A DNA stretch of 36,219 nt, taken from positions 1 through 36,219 of the forward strand of contig JADJYH010000048.1 in assembly GCA_016719855.1 (NCBI GenBank), read 5' to 3'. The position numbers were made by a program, and so were the translations under genes. A model generated the notes under the pieces. That model did no database searches. It had not been told where the DNA came from and saw nothing but the letters and a program-made list of their open reading frames with translations. The DNA is from Saprospiraceae bacterium (GTDB lineage: Bacteria; Bacteroidota; Bacteroidia; Chitinophagales; Saprospiraceae). Position 1 is the stretch's first letter. Each line of letters begins with the position of its first letter. Of this stretch, positions 1 to 8,459 are shown one piece after another.

Positions 1-1330
1 CCCGTGGTAGGCTTTTTGCCGAAGGAATAGTCGAGGGGCCAACTGATAATTTATTGTTTTCCAATGAAAAGACTGCCCAAAGACAAGTGGTAGACCGAAG
101 GTGAGGTACTCAGAAGCTCATTGATTGTTGTTGCTGGTCAATGATGCGCTGATTGAAATCGGTGCGGAACCCATGATAAGGGACGACTGTTCATTCGAAG
201 TCGGGTCTGTGCCGATGGCCAAATTGAGCACAAGGCGGTTCTCCAGTTGCACCAGGGTTTCTACCTTGCACTAGTTGCCATTGCTAGGCCATTGGAGGGG
301 TCGTCCTTGTCATCAATGACGGCGTAGCGTGGGATGTGCTCAAAATATTCACGTGGACAAGGAAACCCGAGTACGGCCATCTGAATCGGCACCCATGCCG
401 ATAGACCAAGGCGTTGTGTAATCCGGGCAAGACGGCTGAGGGTCAAGTTGGAAAGTAACACGGTGATGTCCCTACCCGACACCCGAGGTCGGCGTTGTCA
501 TAACTGGCGCTTTTGGCGAAATAACGATAGGTGGTAGTGGTGGCGTGCGCCCGAGCTCCGGCATTCCCAATTGGCCGTCGGCCGGACCGAGTCAACATGC
601 CCCCCTTCGCCGTTAGCAGATATTTGAACCCTCGATAACGACCCCGGCATCAGGTCGTAGCCAGGTTCTCTTTTCAACGATTTCTTTCTGGATTGGAGGG
701 CGGTGCTTTCCGAGGGAAGGTGAAGAACTGGGAGGCACCGATGGACGGGTTATCGGTGAGGCGGTAAGCCATCACGGCACCGTACCAACGCTCAGAAACC
801 GACCGCTTGGGTTCAGGGTTGCCGATGGAAATCTGGCCTAGCTCGTTGTCGACGGCCCGACTTCCGTTCCCGCAAGCTCGACCAGACTTGTACCGGCTGA
901 AGACGCATAATGGTAACCCGCCACCGAAGGCTTCTGAACGGACAAACCACCCAAGTTGGAAGCAAGCCCAGGCGACTGTCATTGACTTAGGTGTTGCGGC
1001 CCGGGTACCCATCGGTTTTCAAGACGGCGTAGGTGGGCGTGGAAAGGGAAAACGAAGATACAACAAATCCTCCGTTGCCCAGGGCACCTGGGGTTTGTAA
1101 AGACGGCTGGCTTTACGTCCTCCATGGAGGCGGTGACGGCACCGTTCAGGAGCAAACCCTTGGCCCCGTACTGATTGCGTCCAGTAGTGGTCGTCGTTTT
1201 TGGGCGTTGCCCGCTCGCAAGACAGTCAGGACAAGCAATGCCAAAAATTGGGGAAGAAGTGCTTCATCATATTCCGGTTCAGTTAGCTGGATAGTTGTCG
1301 CTCATTCGTGCATGAAAATTGGCTAGTTGG
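1..1330. other. stretch without a recognisable gene
   Basis: No reading frame here stays open long enough or resembles a family I know. Frame fragments of 60-110 codons exist on the minus strand (about 261-482 and 674-1012), with glycine/serine-rich pieces. They could be a heavily frame-broken secreted protein, but no motif links the fragments. Composition is GC-rich, like the adhesin that follows. Confidence 0.4.
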
Positions 1331-1945
1331 TTGGTGCGCTGATTTGGCGCTTTAAAATTAAGGGAGTACCATCACCTTCTGCAAAAATGGGGAGAGAGCT
1401 GCCCAAAACTCCCGATGGGTTTCAAGTTTCAAAACTTGAACCTCTTTTTCAAGCGTCTTTGACGCAAGGAACCGTGTCTTTTAAGAGAAGGTTTCGCATC
1501 GTCGAAAACGTGCAGATACCTGAGTTCAAATCAAGAGATATGAGACTTATTAGCGGGTTTGCATACTGAAACAATCAAGCGTTATCATTTTTTCTTTGGA
1601 TTTGGACGTTTGCACTGCTGCTCCTTTGTCTGTCTAAAGCCCTTCTCCTGAAACTCTTCTAAAAACGGCTGCCAGCAATCAACTGGAAAAGACGCTAGGA
1701 TTTTAGTCCAGCCATATTTCAAAGTAACCTATAAGTTATCCCTACCTTCCACTTCGGGAGGAGGTGGAAAGCATTAAATATTTTCAACAAAACCTTTTTC
1801 ATGCTTCATTACAAACTTTTTCCCTGGACTGATGGGACCATAATTGCCATTTACTATGCCTTCCCACCGATGTGAAGCCACCTCGCCCGAAGGCTAGATT
1901 GACACTATGATCTCTACATCAATGTGGTTTCATTGGTGGATGTTT
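1331..1945. other. intergenic/undefined region upstream of the adhesin
   Basis: This stretch is AT-richer than its flanks and holds no convincing gene. A short imperfect palindrome (GGTTTCAAGTTT / AAAACTTGAACC) lies at about 1419-1441. Its GGTTTCAAGTTTCA word recurs in the inverted repeat at 13816-13971. The true start of the downstream adhesin may lie here, but I see no signal peptide. Confidence 0.35.
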
Positions 1946-1949
1946 CCTC

Positions 1950-4900
1950 TAAACCCGGCCCCTCCCCACTGGCGCTGTAACCGTACTGGCTACCGGCGGC
2001 GTTCCGCTCTATACCTGTGTTTGGTCCAACGGAATGGCCCGGGCCTGTAAACAACCCTGAGCGCAGGCGTGTACACGTTACCTGCACTGACCTCGTGGGT
2101 GCCACCGCTACCCTGGATGCGGCCATTGACGGAACAGACGAACTCGACGTTTTGGTCCTTTCTCAAGTGAATATTAACTGCAACAATGCTACCGGCTCCG
2201 TTACAGTAGGCACCACCGGTGGCACGGGATTATCAATTTATCTTTGGTCAAACCTAGGGAATATCGGCCTGTTGCCGCCGGTCTCACTGCCGGGGTTTAT
2301 ATGAAGTTACCGCTACCGATGACAACGGCTGCATTTCGAAAGAATCCATCGGTGACAGCAGATTTGACCCTACCTGCCGTCAATACCTCCGATGAACGCG
2401 CTAAAATCAACTCTCTCAACGCCAACGTGACCCTCAAGGCACTTGGGTTCGGCCCTTGAAACCAGATATCCTCTACCTGTGGACCAACCGTGGAGCACGG
2501 GCATATCATCCAGCGGCGCAAACCGCTGAACAATTGCGTGGTGGACGAGCACGGCACCTATGTGCTGCGCCCGGGTCACCAACCTCCTCAACGGCTGCGA
2601 CGGCGGCGACGACGTGACCGTCACCGCCAATGTCACAACCTACCGTGGATGCCACGGTGAACGCTGGATGACACCTGTCCCAATGCACTGTCTCGCTTGG
2701 TGGCACCGGCTCTGCCGTCCGGCCCTAACATTTTGTATTTATGGACGACTGTGGGCGGGCATATCATCAGTGGCGCCAACACGCTGACCCGCTGCGTTGC
2801 GGACGAACCCGGCACCTATGCTCCTCGTCACCAACCTCCCCAACGGTTGTGACGACAGCGATGGCGTGACCGTTACTGCCAACATCACAATGCCTGCCGT
2901 CAGTGCCTCGGTGAGAACGCTTAAATCAATTGTCCTCAATGCCAACGTGACCCTCGACGGCACGGGTTCGGCCCCAGGGGCAACCATCCTGTACCTGTGG
3001 ACAACCGTGGACGGGCATATCGTCAGCGGCGCAAACACACTGAACAATTGTGTGGTGGACGAGCCCTGCGCCTATGTGCTGCTGGTTACCAACTTGCTCA
3101 GCTGCGGCGAGCAGTGACGACGTGACCGTCACCGCCAATATCACCCTACCCGCTGTAAACGCTTCGGTGAACGCTGCTGAAATCAACTGTCTCAACGCCA
3201 ACGTGACCCTCGACGGCACAGGTTCGGCCCTTGGGGCAAATATCCTGTACCTGTGGACCACCGTGGACGGGCACATCATCAGCAGCGCAAAACGCTGAAC
3301 AATTTGCGTGGTGGACGAACCCGGCACCTATGTGCTGCTGGTCACCAACCTGCTCAACGGCTGCGGCCGCCAGCGACGATGTTACTGTCACAGTTGACTT
3401 GGAGCTTCCAATCGTTGACATCGCCATTGCCGCACAGCTTGGCTGTCAAAACTCAACGGTTATTTTGAACGCAACTGGCTCGACGCCGAGTACGGGCATC
3501 GTTTATCTATGGGCCACCGTGGGCAAACATCGTTAGTGGTGCAAACACTGCGACTCCCACCGTTAACGGGCACTTACACTTTAACCATCACCATCTCAGC
3601 CAGTGGTTGCACCGCAACTGGTAGCGTAATAGTCACTGGGACACCAAGTGTAATGGTTTCCGTACAAACGCTCGATGACGTTGACTGTTTCGGCGGGGCG
3701 AACGGTTCCGGTCACGGTTGTAACCACTGCGGGTGTTGCGCCTTTCACTTACTTATGGTCGAATGGCATGACGACCGCCAGCATTTCAGTCTGGCGGCGG
3801 GCAGCTATACGGCTACTATCACGGATGCGGCCGGATGCGTGGCGGTAGTTTTGATAAACATCAGGCGCCTGCCGCCGGTTGGGAGCTTCTGCCCTGCCAC
3901 CGCTGTCACTTCCAACGGTGCGCAGGACGGCTCAATTACCCTGACCGTGATTGGCGGCGCCACTCTACACCTGCCGCCGTGGTCAGATGGTATGACCACA
4001 GCCAACGTCACTGGTTTTGGCGGCAAGACCTATTTCCGTCACCATCACCGATGCGAATGGGTGCACGATTGAAGTGGATGTCACCGTACCCGACTTTGAC
4101 GGTTTGCCTGCTTGGCGTTAGCCTTTCGGCACAAAACACCGCTTGTGGTCAGAATACGGGCAGTGCCACCGCCACCGTTTCAATCCCATTGGCGCAGCCA
4201 CCTGCCTATGGTCAAACGGCATGACCACCGCCAGCATTTCCGGTTTGGCGGCCGGAACCTATTCGTCACCGTACAGGACAGCAACGGTTGTGAAGCCACC
4301 GGAAGCATCGTTGTAGGAGTGGCAGCGGATGCCACGCCACCGACGGCGATTGCCCGACATCACCGTCGCCGTTGACTCAAGCGGTACGGCAGCTATTACT
4401 GCCGCTATGGTAAACAATGGTAGTTCGCCTTTGCGGCGGCATTACGATTTCCATCAATGTTGATTCGTTCGATTGGCGACTGCTGGCACAAAACCCGATT
4501 GTGCTGACCGTGACCGACCAGAGTGGCAACACCGCCACTGCTATGTGCCATGGTGACCGTGGTGGACAACATTCTGCCTGTTTTCGATTGTCCAGAAAAT
4601 ATCACGGTGACGGGTTCTAGCTTGATCAACTATCCATTGCCGAACCTCCACGGACAACTGCCCCGAAGCGGCTGGTATCACGCCATTCATATCTCCAGGT
4701 CTTCCCAGCGGCTCCATTTTCCCGAATGGAATCTACGGTTACCTACATATACAGCGCCGTCAGGCATCAAACCTGTAGTTTCACAGTCACCGTGACTACA
4801 ACCGTTTTAGTTACAGTTACCGTCACGCCGCCGGACTGCCCGGCATGTCGAACGGTTCCGTCACAGTGTCCGTCACGGGCTGACTGGCCCCTTCACCTGC

Positions 4901-5559
4901 CCAGTGGATGGATGGCAACGGAGCAACCATTGGCACGACAGCCACTGTTACCGGCAGGTGCAGGTAAGTATACGGTCATCGTCGCCAGCACTACCGGCGA
5001 CTGCTCTGTAATGCAGACAGTCATCGTTCCCGATCACGACACCGATTGACATTGACATCGTGGTGATTTCAATGAATGTATAGAAGGCGAAGCTCGATTG
5101 ACCTGACGGTGAGCGGTGGTACGCCACCTTACACTTTATGGTGGTTCGACGGTAATGGGCAACTCATTGCCACCACCGAAGATTTGGCTTCAATTCCCGC
5201 CGGGGACTATACCGTCGAGGTGACCGACGCTAGTGGCTGCGTGGTCAGCTCTGGCATCATCACCGTGGACTTTTTGAATGGATCCATCGAGGTGAAAACT
5301 GTCCAAGGCACGGTGGATGTCTTCCCGAACAACAGCCAGCGGCTATGCCTCACCCTCGAAATTGACCTGCCAAATGGAAAGCGATGTGGAGGTGAGAATC
5401 CACAGCCTACAGGCGACCTGCTAAAAGATGTGCTGGAAGGCTCCTTCCAATTCCATAGTATGCAGTTGGATTTGAGCGACCTGCCCGCCGGGAGCTACCT
5501 GTTAAAGGTACTCATAGACGGCAAGCCCATCACTCCGTAAAGTGGTGCGCCTGAATTGA
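1950..5559 (+). pseudogene. T9SS-secreted SprB/HYR-repeat adhesin, frame-broken
   Basis: A large surface protein read in pieces from several plus-strand frames. Modules in order: SprB-like repeats (about 1960-2340, pattern VTV..TGG.P.YT..WSNG), four tandem 86-residue repeats (about 2400-3400), more SprB-like repeats (3640-4330), a HYR module (about 4540-4790, CPENITVTGSS), another SprB-like segment, and a type IX secretion C-terminal sorting domain (about 5290-5559, FPNNSQ...LTLEIDLP, then LDLSDLPAGSYLLKV). The apparent stop at 5540 is a frameshift: dropping one C near 5535 restores the classic ending RKVVRLN and a TGA at 5557-5559. At least a dozen further indels are needed for one frame. 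SprB-like proteins serve gliding or adhesion in Bacteroidota. Whether this is decay or sequencing error is unresolved. The 5' end is not defined. Confidence 0.8.
2400..3400 (+). repeat. four tandem ~258-bp (86-aa) adhesin repeats
   Basis: The motif (G)TYVLLVTNLLNGC recurs at about 2556, 2814, 3070 and 3326, spacing 256-258 bp. Each copy then carries DDVTVTANITLPAVNASV, a LNANVTLDGTGSA segment and ILYLWTTVDGHI(I/V)S. A fifth, diverged copy follows at about 3570. The copies differ by scattered substitutions plus frame-breaking indels. Confidence 0.8.
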
Positions 5560-5589
5560 TGAAAGCGCATTTCCTTTCGGAATGACAAA

Positions 5590-5637
5590 AAAAGCAAACC
5601 CCTTGCAGCGTTCATCGCCGCAGGGGGTTTTGCTTTT
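5590..5637 (+). terminator. rho-independent terminator after the adhesin
   Basis: AAAGCAAACCCCTTGCAGCG pairs with CGCCGCAGGGGGTTTTGCTTTT across a 5-nt loop, and the 3' arm ends in a T-run. It lies about 30 bp after the frame-corrected adhesin stop, which supports that stop. The A-rich 5' flank would also allow use from the minus strand. Confidence 0.85.
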
Positions 5638-5788
5638 ACCCAATTCTTCGTTACCCAATCTTGCTTTAAGTACACCGTAAACTAAATTCCTTTGTATTTA
5701 AAATAGGGGTTTGGGGCGGAACGCCCTCAAAGTCTCTCCCCCGACGAGCAGCCGGAGGCGGCGAGAGGGGTAGCAGTTATTATTTGAA

Positions 5789-5815
5789 ATTTGCACAAAA
5801 CCTATTAGTGTTGAG
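5789..5815 (-). other. possible attC remnant downstream of arr
   Basis: The 15 bases at 5789-5803 (ATTTGCACAAAACCT) are identical to 8036-8050, the L'' arm of the attC-like site after DUF2306. They are followed by ATTAGTGTTGAG, an AAC-type core on the minus strand. No partner arm is visible further left, so only half a site survives. Its core does not match the arr cassette start. Confidence 0.35.
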
Positions 5816-5851
5816 TATAGTTAATCCTCTATTGCCTCAATACCCTGTTCT

Positions 5852-6268
5852 TTAAGGTTTTGCTAACCCGTCTTTCATTGCTTTGACTTGTTCTGGTGAG
5901 TGTCCTTGCCAAATAGTAATTTCGCCAACAACCTTAAACGGATGTCCTGAGCGATAAGATTTTGTTGGATTACCTGGGAATTTTTTGTCAGTTAAATTGG
6001 GGTCATCCTCAATTGGACCTGTCGGCTCTACTAAATATATTCTTTCACGTTCCTCGCCAAAAGCAAGTTCAGCACCCCAAATAGCAGCATCCAAAGTAGC
6101 AGTGAGATAGATATATTTCGCTTTTTTATTTTGTCCATAGTTCGAGTTAAGACCAACCTCGATAAAGTCTCCAATCTTTATGTCAGCCTTTGTGCCGTGG
6201 AAGAACGTCTGAGAAAAAGGGCTTTGAATAGATTCATTCGATTTGTTGTCACTTTTGTTTTTTTCCAT
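5852..6268 (-). CDS. arr: rifampicin ADP-ribosyltransferase (Arr family)
   Basis: Arr enzymes inactivate rifamycins by transferring ADP-ribose from NAD+ to the C23 hydroxyl of the antibiotic. The 138-residue product fits the family (about 140 aa). It carries the FFHGTKA histidine near residue 24, YIYLTA (tyrosines near 52-54), an AAIWGAEL helix, and the very conserved VEPTGPIEDDPNLTDKKFPG block followed by NPTKSYR. These supply the His/Tyr/Asp active-site residues known from mycobacterial Arr. I start at 6268 (MEKNKSDNKS); an in-frame upstream ATG at 6304 would add 12 residues without homology. It is the last gene of the cassette run, transcribed away from the core site at 6320-6334. arr genes are classical cargo of clinical integrons. 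No frameshift. Confidence 0.9.
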   Translation of the reverse strand: MEKNKSDNKSNESIQSPFSQTFFHGTKADIKIGDFIEVGLNSNYGQNKKAKYIYLTATLDAAIWGAELAFGEERERIYLVEPTGPIEDDPNLTDKKFPGNPTKSYRSGHPFKVVGEITIWQGHSPEQVKAMKDGLAKP

Positions 6269-6319
6269 TGTCGTATATTTATGTGCGATTGTTTTTTCGT
6301 GCATGTTGGGGTGTCAGTT

Positions 6320-6448
6320 ACAATGACCGCTAATGTTTTTGGGCTTGGCGAACTTGGGGAATCGAAGCACAAATGTTCAATAGAATTCCAATGCTCAAAT
6401 TTAGTTCAAAGCCCCACTTTTTCCAAACCCATGTTAGGCGTTCGTTGT
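6320..6448 (-). other. attC-like site between DUF1801 and arr
   Basis: The R'' core of the ArsR-operon cassette lies at 6433-6448 (GTTAGGCGTTCGTTGT on +). The start core of the arr cassette is at 6320-6334 (ACAATGACCGCTAAT on +). Between them two arms pair: GGGCTTGGCGAACTTGGGG near 6342-6360 and CCCCACTTTTTCCAAACCC near 6412-6430. The conserved G at the cleavage point is A here (CATTAGCGG on the minus strand), which may weaken the site. Confidence 0.6.
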
Positions 6449-6472
6449 TTTGTCCAAATCAGCTCACCTTTT

Positions 6473-6908
6473 TTAATTCTGAGCCTCAACCCCATATCGT
6501 ATCGCTGCCTGAAGTATTTCAATGTTTATATCTTTCAGCGTTTTGAACTTAATGCAATACCCGGTCACGCTCGCCTTGCCTAGTTTTTTTCCATACGCTT
6601 GGGCTAAGTATGTCTTATCTTTTATACCAAGGATATAGACGGAGATTCCGGTTGTGTTTGCGCTCAAACCAATTTGATAAAACTCCCTGGTTTGTCCATC
6701 AGCATATTTTATGGTGTGAAGTCCATATCCTATATTGGGATTAGAAACAGTCTTATTTTCACTGTTTTTACCATCCTGGAACCATAATTTACATGCTGGC
6801 ATTACTTCCAGAATGATGCGGTGCAACGCTTGCATGTCGCTGTGTTTTGGTTCAGGTTGGCTAGTAATATACGCTTCGATTTGTTCTTGTACGTTCGTTT
6901 TTACTCAT
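6473..6908 (-). CDS. DUF1801 family protein, start frame disrupted
   Basis: A small soluble protein of the DUF1801 (YdhG-like) family, whose function is unknown; members often sit beside SRPBCC and regulator genes. The in-frame ATG at 6835 gives 120 residues (IGYGLHTIKYADGQTREFYQ, ...YGKKLGKASVTGYCIKFK). Family-like sequence (NVQEQIEAYITSQPEPKHSD) continues upstream to a TGA at 6905-6907 with no in-frame start. The ATG at 6908, overlapping the stop of the preceding gene as ATGAGTAA, is one base out of phase. Deleting one A from the AAAAA run gives MSKTNVQEQ. I therefore take 6908 as the real start and suspect a one-base insertion. It is the last gene of a three-gene operon. Confidence 0.75.
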
Positions 6909-7407
6909 TTTTGGATAAAGTCGCCAACAGATTGTCCAAATTGTTCATTGACATTTTAAATCCTTCACTGTGAAGCTCCATTTCAATCATCTTCTCCATG
7001 CGGGCAAGGGATTCATTGTAAATAGAAATACTGACTTTTGTCGTTCCGTTTTGTTCGCTGAAATTCAAATCCCATTCAGAACCCGGCAATTCAGGGTTTT
7101 CATCTTTGTCTGCAAAAGCATTAAACATTTTGAAATTGATTTTTGGACTAATGGAAGTGTATTTCTGAATGGACCAACGCTCCTGTCCTTCTGGACTTAC
7201 CATTGCATAAAATCTACGTCCACCAACTTTAAAATCCATAAATTTTGTTTTTGATGTCCAGGGTTTAGGTGCCACCCATTGGTCAAGGATTTCTGCTTTG
7301 GTAAATGCATCCCATACCAACGATAGGTCAGCATCAAATTCTCTGGTTATAAATACCGTTTTCGCTGCTTTGTCAACGGTAAAATCAAATAGCAATTCGT
7401 TTGTCAT
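6901..7407 (-). CDS. SRPBCC / AHSA1-like domain protein
   Basis: This is a 168-residue START-fold protein of the activator-of-Hsp90-ATPase-like (AHSA1, PF08327) group. It opens with TREFDADLSLVWDAFTKAE, then WVAPKPWTSKTKFMDFKVGG and RRFYAMVSPEGQERW, and ends in the typical long C-terminal helix. Such proteins bind hydrophobic ligands; the substrate is unknown. I choose the ATG at 7407 (MTNELLFDFTV) because the longer frame from 7443 lies inside the upstream gene. The gene overlaps the ArsR gene by 23 bp and its stop overlaps the next start, so translation is probably coupled. ArsR-SRPBCC pairs are a common Bacteroidota operon in which the ArsR protein represses its neighbour. Confidence 0.85.
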   Translation of the reverse strand: MTNELLFDFTVDKAAKTVFITREFDADLSLVWDAFTKAEILDQWVAPKPWTSKTKFMDFKVGGRRFYAMVSPEGQERWSIQKYTSISPKINFKMFNAFADKDENPELPGSEWDLNFSEQNGTTKVSISIYNESLARMEKMIEMELHSEGFKMSMNNLDNLLATLSKNE

Positions 7408-7723
7408 TTTTTCTGATTTTAATTGTTGATAATACTTTGTCAAGCTGATTAAATTGGGTTTCCCAAATCTTCCTGAATTGGGCTAACCAATTGTCAATTT
7501 CTTGCATTTTTTGTGGATTAAAGTGATAATAAATTTCCCTACCAGACTGCTCAGGTCTAATCAATTCGCATTCCTGTAATACTTTAATATGTTTTGATAC
7601 TGCTTGTCGGCTCATATCAAATTTTTCCGCCATTGCATTTGGCGTTAATGCTTGAATAGCAATAAAAGTTAAAATAGCCCTACGTGTTGGGTCAGCTATT
7701 GCTTGGAATATGTCTTGTTTCAT
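7385..7723 (-). CDS. ArsR-family winged-helix repressor
   Basis: A 112-residue ArsR/SmtB-type DNA-binding protein. It begins MKQDIFQAIADPTRRAIL, the usual first helices, followed by the helix-turn-helix NAMAEKFDMSRQAVSKHIKV and the wing (RPEQSGREIYYHFNP). The metal-binding cysteine box ELCVCDL is absent, as in the non-metal ArsR proteins paired with SRPBCC genes. It is the first gene of the ArsR-SRPBCC-DUF1801 operon. A promoter with two matching inverted repeats lies 20-66 bp upstream, so autorepression is likely. The gene is intact. Confidence 0.9.
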   Translation of the reverse strand: MKQDIFQAIADPTRRAILTFIAIQALTPNAMAEKFDMSRQAVSKHIKVLQECELIRPEQSGREIYYHFNPQKMQEIDNWLAQFRKIWETQFNQLDKVLSTIKIRKNDKRIAI

Positions 7724-7742
7724 CTTTCAATTTTTCGATTAC

Positions 7743-7789
7743 GCAACTTACAGGTTGCAAATGTATGTGCAACTTTTGAGTTGCGCAAA
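7743..7789 (-). promoter_or_regulatory. Bacteroidota-type promoter with two ArsR operator candidates
   Basis: On the minus strand a -33 TTTG (7786-7789) and a -7 TACATTTG (7758-7765) are 20 bp apart, matching the Bacteroidota consensus. Two inverted repeats of the same form, GCAACTTTTGAGTTGC (7769-7784) and GCAACTTACAGGTTGC (7743-7758), fill the spacer and touch the -7 box. Repressor bound there would block RNA polymerase. Confidence 0.75.
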
Positions 7790-7856
7790 TTTATTTGCAA
7801 TTATTTTTTTTCGAGGTAAAATGTCGGGGAGTTTGTCGGTGGGTTCGAGTCGTCCT

Positions 7857-8066
7857 ACAATGACCGCTAACGTTCAAGGCTTTGTGCAGTTGGGGAATTG
7901 ACCTACTGTCTGCCCGGAACTGAAGCTAAATTTATAACTAAAAGCCGAAGTTTTGAACTACTGCCCAACAGAATTACGTCCGCCAAAACCAAAGTTTGGA
8001 TATGCACTGCCGATGATTGGTCAACGTCATGCCCCATTTGCACAAAACCTTTTGTTGGCAGCAGGC
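7857..8066 (-). other. attC-like site between DUF2306 and the ArsR operon
   Basis: The R'' core of the DUF2306 cassette, GTTGGCAGCAGGC on + (8054-8066), starts next to the DUF2306 stop codon. The start core of the ArsR cassette is ACAATGACCGCTAAC (7857-7871). Inner arms AAGGCTTTGTGCAGTTGGGG (about 7876-7895) and CCCCATTTGCACAAAACCTT (about 8032-8051) pair with few mismatches. At about 200 bp it is the longest site seen. Confidence 0.65.
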
Positions 8067-8451
8067 TTTATCTTTTCGAAGCCCTAATCTTTAAGACTGA
8101 TGGCCACCATACTAAAATGAACTCTGTCAGCATAAGCGGATAAACCCAGCATATCCATTCGTAAACTGTGAATTGCACTTCCTCATTCTTCATAAAATTG
8201 AATAGACCTGTATATTCATTTATTAGAGGAAGTAGTCTAATAAATACAAAGGCCAGTCCACAAACATATGAACGTATCATGAACTGTTTATGAAGCTTAA
8301 AATTTTTCTTTACTGCAAACCAGAATGCTAGAGTAGTAGTAAAAAGCCAAATAATGGCTAGTAGGCCAAGAGATGGCACTGAACCAGGTAAGGGATAATT
8401 TGAGAGCAAATAAAAAACCATAAGTGCCGAGACAATAGAACCTCCGATGTA

Positions 8452-8459
8452 GAATTTTC
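8452..8459. repeat. IS66 target-site duplication, left copy
   Basis: GAATTTTC directly precedes the left inverted repeat and is repeated exactly at 9953-9960. Eight bases is the duplication length known for IS66-family elements. Confidence 0.95.

Noticed and set aside
2400..3400. Regularly spaced repeats suggesting a CRISPR array
   Set aside because: The period is about 258 bp, the repeats are coding adhesin modules, and there are no short unique spacers.
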